In this document: positions 1 through 6,428 of the stretch, piece by piece
How positions within the stretch are numbered: the first letter of the stretch is position 1
How the letters are laid out: each line of letters begins with the position of its first letter
Assembly (NCBI GenBank): GCA_905193485.1
Contig: CAJJOX010000109.1
Span: 1-7,455, forward strand
From: an uncultured Porphyromonadaceae bacterium
GTDB lineage: Bacteria; Bacteroidota; Bacteroidia; Bacteroidales; Muribaculaceae
Length of the DNA: 7,455 bases
Reading direction: 5' to 3'
The notes under the pieces: model-generated
What the model saw: the letters and a program-made list of their open reading frames with translations, nothing else
Databases searched by the model: none
What the model was told of the DNA's origin: nothing
Translations under genes and position numbers: made by a program

Positions 1-2002
1 CCCCGCCCCGCGCGTCGCCGCCCCCCGCGACGCTCTCGCCAATCCGACCGATCTCCGCATCTTTGCAATAGCCCAGGCTCTCGAACAGGGATATTCGATC
101 GACCGCATTGTCGACCTGACCAAAATCGACCGCTGGTTCATCGAACGGCTCGACGGCATCGTGAAATTTGCAGCGAAACTCTCTTCCTTCGACAAGATCG
201 AATCGCTCGACCGCGATACGCTCTGCGAGGCCAAACGGCTCGGATTCTCCGACTTCCAGATCGCCAGACTTGTCGAGAATCCCGAAGGGAACATGGAACA
301 GGATGTTCTCAGGGTGCGCGAATATCGCAAAAGCCTCGATGTGACTCCCTTCGTATGCCGCATCAACACCGTGGCTTCCGAATATCCCGACCTCACCAAC
401 TATCTCTACGTCACATACGGCGCCGACCGCAATGCCATTCCCTACGATCTCAACGCCGGCAACAACATCGTAGTGCTCGGTTCGGGCGCCTACCGCATCG
501 GTTCTTCAGTCGAATTTGACTGGTGCTCGGTCAATGCCGCCGCCACTTGTCGGAAACTCGGCTACAAATCGATCATGATCAACTATAACCCCGAAACCGT
601 ATCGACCGATTACGACATGTGCGACAGGCTCTATTTCGACGAGCTTTCTTTCGAGCGCGTAATGGACATCATCGATCTCGAATCACCGCGTGGAGTCATA
701 GTCAGCGTGGGCGGACAGATACCCAACAACCTGGCCATGAAACTCTATCGCCGGCATGTGCCCGTACTCGGCACCTCTCCTGTTTCGATCGACCGGGCTG
801 AAAACCGTCACAAATTCTCGGCCATGCTCGATCAGCTCGGAATCGATCAGCCCCGTTGGAAAGAACTGACCACCGAGGCCGACATCGACGATTTCGTCCG
901 CGAAGTCGGATTCCCGGTTCTCATACGTCCCAGCTACGTGCTTTCGGGAGCCGCCATGAATGTCTGCTACGACCACGAACAGATGCATCGGTTCCTCGGA
1001 CAGGCGGCCAAAGTGTCGAAAGAATATCCCGTCGTAGTGTCGGTATTCATGCAGAACGCAAAAGAAATTGAATTCGACGCCGTTGCGCGCAATGGAAAAA
1101 TCGTGGAATACGCGATATCCGAGCACGTCGAATTCGCCGGAGTCCACTCCGGCGACGCCACGCTTGTGTTCCCGGCCCAGAAAATATATCTGGCCACCGC
1201 GCGACGCATCAAACGCATCAGCGCACGCATAGCGAAAGAGCTCAATATCTCCGGTCCGTTCAACATCCAGTATCTCGCCAAGGACAACGACGTGAAAGTC
1301 ATCGAATGCAACCTCCGCGCTTCACGCTCATTCCCATTCGTCAGCAAGGTGTTGAAAAAGAACTTTATCGAAACCGCCACACGCATCATGCTTGGCGAAC
1401 ATATCGAACCTGTCGACACCTCGACATTCGATATCGACTACGTAGGAGTCAAAGCCTCACAATTCTCGTTTGCGCGTCTGCACAAAGCCGACCCCGTTCT
1501 TGGTGTCGACATGTCGTCGACCGGTGAGGTGGGATGTCTCGGCCGCGATTTTGAGGAAGCCCTTCTCAACGCGATGATTTCTGTCGGCCATCACGTGCCA
1601 AAAGGTGCGATTCTCGTCAGCTCCGGCGACGTACGCGGAAAAGTGGACATGCTCGATGCCTGCCGCCTCCTCTTTGAGGCCGGCTACAAGATCTATGCCA
1701 CAGCAGGCACAGCCCGATTCCTTAACGACAACGATGTCACCGCGACTCCGGTGAGCTGGCCCGACGAGCAGGGAGAAACAGGTGTCCTCGACATTATTTC
1801 TTCTCATGAAGTCGACCTCGTCATCAACATACCCAAAAACCACACTAAACGCGAACTGACCAACGGATACCGTATCCGTCGATGGACAATCGACCACAAC
1901 ATCCCATTACTGACAAACGCCCGCCTTGCCGTGGCCTATGTCAAGGCATTCCTCGCCAAACCCATCTCGGAAATAGCCATCACGCCCTGGCAGGAATACT
2001 GA
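1..2002 (+). CDS. carB: Carbamoyl-phosphate synthetase large subunit, C-terminal two-thirds (5' end outside window)
   Basis: The large subunit makes carbamoyl phosphate from ammonia (supplied by the CarA glutaminase), bicarbonate and two ATP, for pyrimidine and arginine synthesis in the cytoplasm. The reading frame is open from base 2, so the gene enters from upstream; about 666 residues are visible and roughly 400 are missing. An ATG at 161 is internal. The visible part starts in the oligomerisation domain. It continues through the second ATP-grasp unit, with GSGAYRIGSSVEFDW (about 479-523), NPETVSTDYD (about 590-617), SVGGQIPNN (about 703-730), RPSYVLSGAAMN (about 926-961), HSGDATL (about 1144-1164) and the metal-binding IECNLRASRSFPF (about 1301-1339). 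It ends with an MGS-like allosteric domain (about 1600-1999). Several blocks match human CPS1 better than E. coli CarB. The family assignment is certain; carA presumably lies upstream. Confidence 0.97.
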   Translation, partial: PAPRVAAPRDALANPTDLRIFAIAQALEQGYSIDRIVDLTKIDRWFIERLDGIVKFAAKLSSFDKIESLDRDTLCEAKRLGFSDFQIARLVENPEGNMEQDVLRVREYRKSLDVTPFVCRINTVASEYPDLTNYLYVTYGADRNAIPYDLNAGNNIVVLGSGAYRIGSSVEFDWCSVNAAATCRKLGYKSIMINYNPETVSTDYDMCDRLYFDELSFERVMDIIDLESPRGVIVSVGGQIPNNLAMKLYRRHVPVLGTSPVSIDRAENRHKFSAMLDQLGIDQPRWKELTTEADIDDFVREVGFPVLIRPSYVLSGAAMNVCYDHEQMHRFLGQAAKVSKEYPVVVSVFMQNAKEIEFDAVARNGKIVEYAISEHVEFAGVHSGDATLVFPAQKIYLATARRIKRISARIAKELNISGPFNIQYLAKDNDVKVIECNLRASRSFPFVSKVLKKNFIETATRIMLGEHIEPVDTSTFDIDYVGVKASQFSFARLHKADPVLGVDMSSTGEVGCLGRDFEEALLNAMISVGHHVPKGAILVSSGDVRGKVDMLDACRLLFEAGYKIYATAGTARFLNDNDVTATPVSWPDEQGETGVLDIISSHEVDLVINIPKNHTKRELTNGYRIRRWTIDHNIPLLTNARLAVAYVKAFLAKPISEIAITPWQEY

Positions 2003-2070
2003 TCTCCGCATGCGCTTTATCACGAGCATAATACTATAGCCCGCCGCATTCTTCCCGGGCCATTACAAAG

Positions 2071-2106
2071 GCTGCCCCGCATCATCCGATGCCGGCAGCT
2101 TTTTTT
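2071..2106 (+). terminator. Rho-independent terminator after carB
   Basis: GCTGCC at 2071-2076 pairs with GGCAGC at 2094-2099. Inside this, GCAT pairs with ATGC across a small CC/C internal loop, leaving a 6-base loop. Seven T residues follow directly (2100-2106). It lies about 70 bases after the carB stop and before the promoter of the next operon, so it separates carB from the nonulosonate genes. Confidence 0.85.
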
Positions 2107-2161
2107 GTGACCCGCCATCCGGCTCCATCAAGCTTTTTATCGACATTCCAAAAAAAAATCG

Positions 2162-2169
2162 TAATTTTG
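2162..2169 (+). promoter_or_regulatory. Bacteroidetes-type -7 promoter box of the nonulosonate operon
   Basis: TAATTTTG matches exactly the TAnnTTTG -7 consensus recognised by the primary sigma factor of Bacteroidetes. It is preceded by a run of nine A (2150-2158) and, further up, by a T-rich stretch (2134-2138) that is only a weak -33 candidate with long spacing. Transcription would start near 2174-2177, giving a leader of only about 11-14 bases before the ATG at 2188. No Shine-Dalgarno sequence is present, which is normal for this phylum. Confidence 0.7.
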
Positions 2170-2187
2170 GGGAATTAAACAAGCGCC

Positions 2188-3072
2188 ATGGCAGCATCTG
2201 ACAAAATAAAAAAATGGCTGGGTGATCTCCAGCAATCCGTCTTCAGCGTAATCAAAATCGCACTGAAGTCACGCAGCTCATCACCATTACCCACCGGACT
2301 CAGGAATCCCGATCAGCTCGTCATTCTCGCCAACGGGCCTTCCCTCAACGACACCGTTGCCCGACATGCCGATTTCCTCGCCGACAAAACGCTCATGGTC
2401 GTCAATTTCTGCGCCACATCTCCCATGTTCGAGCAACTAAAGCCGCAGCTATACCTGATTGCCGATCCGCTCTTCTGGATTGTTGACGAAAAACGACAGC
2501 GGCTGTTCGGTGCCCTTGTCGAGAAAACCACATGGCCCATGCATCTGTTCATTCCTTCACGCGCACGCGTCGACAAAAAATGGCAGCAGATGATCGCCGC
2601 CAATCCCAACATCCGGCCGGTCATCTACAACTCGACCCCAGTCGAAGGATTCCCCTCCTTTGCCCGCGCCATCTACAGCCGGGGACTCGGCATGCCGCGG
2701 CCTCACAACGTGCTTATCCCGTCTATCGCCGAGGCACTACGCATGCCTTTCAAAGAAATATACCTTGCCGGCGCCGATCATTCCTGGCTACCTGAAATCA
2801 CAGTCACCGACGACAATCAGGTGCTCATGCATCAGAAACACTTCTACGACCGGGGATCGTCAAAAGCCGAAACCGTAAAGCAGGAAAACCTCAACACAGC
2901 CCGGCTGCACACAATCCTCTATCACATGCACGTGGCATTCAAATCCTACTTCATCCTGCTCGACTATGCACAACATCGCGGACGTGAGATAATCAACATA
3001 ACCCCGGGCAGTTTCATCGACGCCTTTCCACGGCAGAATCTCGACCGAATCAAAACCGAATCACGACAATGA
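2188..3072 (+). CDS. GT42/DUF115-like putative glycosyltransferase, candidate nonulosonic acid transferase
   Basis: This is a 294-residue protein without signal peptide or clear membrane span. After a basic, amphipathic N-terminus comes a beta strand and loop, VILANGPSLND (residues 45-55). This resembles the nucleotide-binding GNGPSLK motif shared by GT42 sialyltransferases (Campylobacter Cst type) and the DUF115/MptE-like family, which includes the flagellin Maf/PseE proteins. A second shared block is FKEIYLAGADHSW (188-200). The His pair and Asp in MHQKHFYD (H215, H218, D221) lie where Cst-type enzymes have their catalytic His; equating them is inference. It is first in an operon with CMP-nonulosonate genes, and its stop overlaps the next start (ATGA). 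This suggests it transfers the CMP-activated sugar to a surface glycan or protein. The acceptor is unknown, and a non-transferase DUF115 function is possible. The start at 2188 fits the promoter at 2162. Confidence 0.72.
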   Translation: MAASDKIKKWLGDLQQSVFSVIKIALKSRSSSPLPTGLRNPDQLVILANGPSLNDTVARHADFLADKTLMVVNFCATSPMFEQLKPQLYLIADPLFWIVDEKRQRLFGALVEKTTWPMHLFIPSRARVDKKWQQMIAANPNIRPVIYNSTPVEGFPSFARAIYSRGLGMPRPHNVLIPSIAEALRMPFKEIYLAGADHSWLPEITVTDDNQVLMHQKHFYDRGSSKAETVKQENLNTARLHTILYHMHVAFKSYFILLDYAQHRGREIINITPGSFIDAFPRQNLDRIKTESRQ

Positions 3073-3824
3073 CCGACGGCATAATCATACAAGCCCGCAG
3101 CGGATCGACACGACTCCCCGCCAAAATATTACTTCCGTTCGACGAGCATCGGCGGATCATCGACATCATACTTGAAAACATCAGCCGCAACTGTCCAGGC
3201 AAGAAAATAGTGCTCGCCACCACCGACAAGCCGGCCGACGACCGGATCGCCGACATCGCATCACATGCCGGGGTGCTATGCTACCGCGGCAGCGAAAACG
3301 ATGTGCTGTCACGATTCATCGGAGCCGCTGAAACTTTCGGAATCGACCGGCTGATCCGAGTCTGTTCCGACAACCCCTTCCTGCGTGCCGACTCTTTCGC
3401 GCAGTTGTTCAGCGCCCACGACGCGGATCCCGACGCCGATTATGTGGCCTTCGCTTTTCCCGACGGCCGGCCCACCATCAAGTCCCACCTCGGCCTATAT
3501 GCCGAGCTGACAACGGCCGATGCATTGCGCCGCGCCGCCAGTGACACCCGCGAGCAGCTATACATTGAGCACGTGACCATCTATCTTTACACCCACCCCG
3601 ACAAATTCCGCTGCCGCTTCCTGCCGCTTCCCGCCGCCGTCAGCAACCGCACCGACATCCGCCTGACACTCGACACGCAAAGCGACTTCGACATCCTGCG
3701 CCGGCTTTATCACGAATTTGACAACGCTCCCGACCAATCAGTCGATGCGCTTATGGCACTGATCGACGCAAATCCCGACTATGGCCGAATCATGAAACAA
3801 AACATTCAACAAAACGAAAAATGA
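3069..3824 (+). CDS. SpsF-type cytidylyltransferase, probable CMP-nonulosonate (CMP-KDN) synthetase
   Basis: This 251-residue soluble enzyme of the cytidylyltransferase family (SpsF/NeuA/KdsB superfamily) should activate a 3-deoxy acidic sugar with CTP. The N-terminal nucleotide loop IIIQARSGSTRLPAKIL (residues 5-21) has the SpsF form (QARxGSTRLPxK), not the NeuA form (ARxGSKxxxxKN). VCSDNPF (98-104) matches the conserved R-x-(T/S)-x-D-x-P block that holds the catalytic metal Asp, here D101. Near the C-terminus, RTDIRLTLDTQSDFDIL is the typical RLTLDTPEDL segment. Its ATG overlaps the upstream stop by 4 bases, and its own stop overlaps the NeuB start by 4 bases, so translation is probably coupled. 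Bacillus spore-coat genes pair SpsE (NeuB-like) with SpsF in the same way. Because a NeuB homologue follows directly, CMP-nonulosonate synthesis is the best guess; the exact sugar is inferred. Confidence 0.85.
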   Translation: MTDGIIIQARSGSTRLPAKILLPFDEHRRIIDIILENISRNCPGKKIVLATTDKPADDRIADIASHAGVLCYRGSENDVLSRFIGAAETFGIDRLIRVCSDNPFLRADSFAQLFSAHDADPDADYVAFAFPDGRPTIKSHLGLYAELTTADALRRAASDTREQLYIEHVTIYLYTHPDKFRCRFLPLPAAVSNRTDIRLTLDTQSDFDILRRLYHEFDNAPDQSVDALMALIDANPDYGRIMKQNIQQNEK

Positions 3825-4867
3825 ATCACACATACATCATAGGTGAGATCGGACAGAACCATAACGGTTCCGTCGATCTGGCAAAACTGATTGTCGATCT
3901 GGTGGCCCGTCCCGTACGCGACGAGGCATCAGACATCGATCTTCCGCCCATGGACGCCGTAAAACTCACCAAACGCGATCTCAACGAAGAGCTCTCCGAC
4001 TCACAGATGAACCGACCCTACGACTCGCCTCACTCTTTCGGACGAACCTACGGCGAACACCGTGCACGCCTCGAACTGTCAGACGAAGAACATCTCGAGG
4101 TCTACCGACATGCAAAACAGCTCGGACTCGACTTCGTCGAAACGCTTTGTTCAAAAGGGTGCCTGTCACTCCTGCGGCTCTTCACACCCGACCGGCTAAA
4201 AGTGGCCAGCCGCGACCTGACCAATCTCCCGCTTCTCGAGGCCATGGCCGAAACACGCATCCCCATCATACTCTCCACCGGAATGGCCGGCAAAAAGGAA
4301 CTTGACGACGCCCTCGACACAATCTCCCGCTACCACAGCGACATCGCCATTCTCCACTGCGTCAGCCAGTATCCAACGATGCCCGACAACCTCAACCTGC
4401 GCACCATCACCTATCTGCTTCACAATTATCCCCAATACACCATCGGATTCTCCGACCATACAATCGGCATAGCCGCACCCGCAGTAGCCGTAGGCATGGG
4501 TGCTCGCATCATCGAAAAGCACATCACCATCGACCGCCGCATGAAAGGCACCGACCAGCAGGGGTCGCTCGGCCCCGACGGTGTGAACCGCATGGTGCGC
4601 GACATCCGCATCACCGAACGATGGCTCGGACGCGAAGACATCTACATCGAGCCTGCCATAGCAGCCGCGCGCGTCAAGCTTGAACGCTCCATCGCCTCAC
4701 GACGTGACCTTCCGGCCGGACATGTCATCACCGACGACGACATTCATCTTCTATCCCCCGGCGACGGATTCAAATGGACCGAAAAAAACAAGGTGATCGG
4801 TGCGACAGTCATCACACCTGTTCCTAAAAACGAAATCATCTATCCCGACCTCATCAAACGATCCTGA
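3821..4867 (+). CDS. neuB: NeuB-family nonulosonic acid (probably 9-phosphate) synthase with C-terminal SAF domain
   Basis: Enzymes of this family condense PEP with a mannose-type sugar to give a nine-carbon 3-deoxy-ulosonic acid. The 348 residues start with the hallmark EIGQNHNG (9-16), followed by a TIM barrel with AVKLTKRDL, LKVASRDLTN, PIILSTGM, IGFSDHTIGI and RIIEKHITIDRRMKGTDQQGSL. H213 (SDHT) and H234 (EKH) lie 21 residues apart, as do the metal-binding His215 and His236 of Neisseria NeuB. A SAF/antifreeze-like domain covers about residues 285-345 (LERSIASRRDLPAGHVIT). Two points differ from the textbook NeuB: VKLTKR replaces the more usual VKFQ, and ETLCSKGC stands in the strand that usually reads like FASPWD. 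A dedicated phosphatase gene 12 bases downstream suggests a phosphorylated substrate, for example mannose 6-phosphate (KDN-9-P synthase) or ManNAc-6-P. Neu5Ac synthase is the alternative. The start is fixed by the ATGA overlap. Confidence 0.92.
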   Translation: MNHTYIIGEIGQNHNGSVDLAKLIVDLVARPVRDEASDIDLPPMDAVKLTKRDLNEELSDSQMNRPYDSPHSFGRTYGEHRARLELSDEEHLEVYRHAKQLGLDFVETLCSKGCLSLLRLFTPDRLKVASRDLTNLPLLEAMAETRIPIILSTGMAGKKELDDALDTISRYHSDIAILHCVSQYPTMPDNLNLRTITYLLHNYPQYTIGFSDHTIGIAAPAVAVGMGARIIEKHITIDRRMKGTDQQGSLGPDGVNRMVRDIRITERWLGREDIYIEPAIAAARVKLERSIASRRDLPAGHVITDDDIHLLSPGDGFKWTEKNKVIGATVITPVPKNEIIYPDLIKRS

Positions 4868-4879
4868 CCGACTTGTGAT

Positions 4880-5386
4880 ATGCTTCCCAAACTCGTAATC
4901 ACCGACATCGACGGCGTGTGGACCGACGGAGGTATGTATTATACCGCCAATGGCGATACCGCCAAACGTTTCAGCGTCAAGGACGGCTGGGGCGTGATAT
5001 TCCTGCGTAAACTCGACATTCCCCTGGCAATAATGACCGGAGAGAATTCACAAATCGTGGCTCAACGCGCAAAAAAGCTGAAAATCGACCGCTGCTACCT
5101 CGGCGTGAAAGATAAACTCCGGCTCACGATGCAGCTCTGCGATGAGCTCGGCATCACACTCGCCGATGTGGCTTTCATCGGCGACGACCTCAACGACCTT
5201 CCGCTGTTGCGCGCCGTCGGGCTTTCGGCATGTCCGGTCAACACCCCCGACTATGTGAAATGCCACGTCACAATGCGACTGTCATCACACGGCGGCGACG
5301 GAGCATTCCGCGAATTCATCGAAACCATCCTGCGGCGCGAAGACGAAATGGATCGGGTGATAGCCCTGTGCACCGATCCGTCCTGA
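4880..5386 (+). CDS. Capless (C0) HAD phosphatase, probable KDN-9-phosphate phosphatase
   Basis: This 168-residue KdsC/YrbI-type HAD hydrolase is expected to dephosphorylate the product of the upstream synthase. Motif I is ITDIDGVWTDGG, with nucleophile D9 and acid/base D11; motif II is MTGE (52-55); motif III Lys is K79 in GVKDKL; motif IV is FIGDDLND (D102, D103). The family has no cap domain and acts as a tetramer whose neighbouring subunit closes the active site. KDO-8-P phosphatases (KdsC) have TGR after motif II. This protein has TGE (E55), with a Lys eleven residues later (K66), which is the pattern I recall for the Bacteroides KDN-9-P phosphatase (Glu56/Lys67 there). Much of the rest also matches that enzyme, including RAKKLK, the DELGI segment and GGDGAFREF. 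It is the last gene of the operon. KdsC for LPS Kdo is the main alternative, made less likely by the NeuB neighbour and the E/K pair. Confidence 0.85.
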   Translation: MLPKLVITDIDGVWTDGGMYYTANGDTAKRFSVKDGWGVIFLRKLDIPLAIMTGENSQIVAQRAKKLKIDRCYLGVKDKLRLTMQLCDELGITLADVAFIGDDLNDLPLLRAVGLSACPVNTPDYVKCHVTMRLSSHGGDGAFREFIETILRREDEMDRVIALCTDPS

Positions 5387-5451
5387 TGCGAATATCCACC
5401 CCGACAGGAACACTGCGGCGCACCTTGTCTGTTCACGCAGTTGCACATTCA

Positions 5452-5473
5452 GCACAATATTGTGCCGTTTTTT
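5452..5473 (+). terminator. Palindromic probable terminator after the nonulosonate operon
   Basis: GCACAATATTGTGC (5452-5465) is a perfect 14-base palindrome that can form a 5-bp stem with a 4-base loop, followed by CG and six T (5468-5473). It lies 65 bases after the phosphatase stop. The stem is short, so termination may be partial. The palindrome could instead, or in addition, bind a dimeric regulator, because it sits just upstream of the next promoter. Confidence 0.55.
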
Positions 5474-5503
5474 GGTATTCGCCTCTCTTCTGCACTATTT
5501 TTA
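5471..5503 (+). promoter_or_regulatory. Probable Bacteroidetes-type promoter of the glsA-glsB pair
   Basis: TTTG at 5471-5474 fits the -33 element and TATTTTTA at 5496-5503 fits the -7 box TAnnTTTG with one mismatch. The 21-base gap between them is within the usual range for this phylum. The start would be near 5509-5511, giving a leader of about 31-33 bases. The rest of the 155-base gap (5387-5541) shows only the terminator upstream and a weak 6-bp inverted repeat (ACTGCG/CGCAGT, 5412-5441). Confidence 0.55.
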
Positions 5504-5541
5504 CACCACAATTCGTGAGGCCATTATCTTCATAGCAATCC

Positions 5542-6405
5542 ATGTCACAACAAACGCCAGCGGAAAGAAACGAAAGCCAGTCACAACCGATCAAGATCGA
5601 CGTTGATGCCGTGATTCGCACACGGTTGCCACGCCATTATCGTTTCATCCCACGCTTTTTCATCAGATGGCTCTCACGCACCGTGTGTCAGGACGAGCTG
5701 AATGAAATGCTCCAGGTATGTGATGGAAAACGCGATGCCGATTTCTGTCGCGGCGTCATTGACCATCTCGGCACATCCTATCACGTTTCGGGCGAGGAAC
5801 ACCTGCCGCAGTCCAAACGGTTCATCGCCGTGTGCAACCATCCGCTCGGCGGCCTCGACGGAATGATGCTCATCGACTTCATAACACGGCACTACGGCCC
5901 GGGAGTCAGATTCATTGTCAACGACCTGCTTATGGCCATCGAGCCCCTTAGCGGCGTGTTCCTGCCGATCAACAAACACGGACGCCAGTCGCGTGAAGCG
6001 TTCCATGCCATCGACGAAGCAATGGAAGGTTCCGATCCGGTCATCATATTTCCCGCCGGGCTCGTTTCACGCAAAGGCAAAAACGGACACATCGCCGACC
6101 TGCAGTGGCAGAAGAATTTCGTCAACAAAGCCATCACACACCGACGCGACATAATTCCTATCTTTTTCAGCGGACACAACTCAAGTTTTTTTTATAATTT
6201 TGCAAGACTCCGCACAAAATTAGGCCTCAAACTGAACATTGAAATGATCCGTCTGCCAAAAGAGGTGTTCCGCAGCCGCGGAATGAGCTATAAAATATGC
6301 ATCGCGCCTCCCATTTCGTGGCAGACACTCGAAGGCGGCGCAAAAGCACAGTCTACTGCCGACGATATCCGTCGTCGTGTCTACGAGATGGAATCAAATC
6401 AGTAA
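5542..6405 (+). CDS. glsA: PlsC-like O-acyltransferase, GlsA/OlsA type (glycine lipid synthesis)
   Basis: This 287-residue lysophospholipid-acyltransferase-type enzyme probably adds the second acyl chain to the hydroxyl of an N-(3-hydroxyacyl) glycine lipid made by the partner encoded next. It should act at the inner face of the cytoplasmic membrane with acyl-ACP or acyl-CoA. The acyltransferase fold is shown by NHPLGGLDG (residues 99-107), which takes the place of NHxxxxD but with five residues between H100 and D106. VNDLL and PINKHGRQSREAF follow, and then IIFPAGLVSRKGK (168-180), where the family FPEG has Ala for Glu. These variants look typical of the 'putative hemolysin'/GlsA branch as I remember it, not decay. 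There is no signal peptide; the N-terminal 20 residues are polar. A run of eight T (6186-6193) lies inside the gene. GlsA assignment rests on the adjacent GlsB-like gene; a generic 1-acylglycerol-phosphate acyltransferase is less likely. Confidence 0.8.
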   Translation: MSQQTPAERNESQSQPIKIDVDAVIRTRLPRHYRFIPRFFIRWLSRTVCQDELNEMLQVCDGKRDADFCRGVIDHLGTSYHVSGEEHLPQSKRFIAVCNHPLGGLDGMMLIDFITRHYGPGVRFIVNDLLMAIEPLSGVFLPINKHGRQSREAFHAIDEAMEGSDPVIIFPAGLVSRKGKNGHIADLQWQKNFVNKAITHRRDIIPIFFSGHNSSFFYNFARLRTKLGLKLNIEMIRLPKEVFRSRGMSYKICIAPPISWQTLEGGAKAQSTADDIRRRVYEMESNQ

Positions 6406-6428
6406 AGCAGCATCACCAATTTCCCGCA

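Noticed and set aside
161..163. GTG/ATG-type start of carB at 161
   Set aside because: The frame is open to the window edge and the upstream residues (FAIAQALEQGYSIDRIVDLT) continue the CPS alignment, so this is internal.
683..1897. Long open frames on the - strand opposite carB
   Set aside because: They are shadows of the strongly conserved carB frame, with no recognisable domains and compositions typical of antisense reading.
3611..3630. Perfect tandem copy of the 10-mer CTGCCGCTTC inside the cytidylyltransferase gene
   Set aside because: Only two copies in a region of common codons (CGC, CTG, CTT, CCC); too short to support a phase-variation claim.
4880..5386. KdsC (KDO-8-phosphate phosphatase) for LPS
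   Set aside because: TGE instead of TGR in the motif II loop and the NeuB/SpsF neighbours favour KDN-9-P phosphatase; kept only as an alternative.
5230..5535. Open frame spanning the end of the phosphatase gene and the intergenic gap
   Set aside because: It overlaps the phosphatase out of frame, runs through the terminator and promoter and encodes a low-complexity Arg/Ser/His-rich product.
6297..6428. N-terminal extension of glsB to an upstream start at 6297
   Set aside because: It lies within glsA in another frame, is Arg/Ser-rich and unlike the family; the ATG at 6429 follows glsA with normal spacing.
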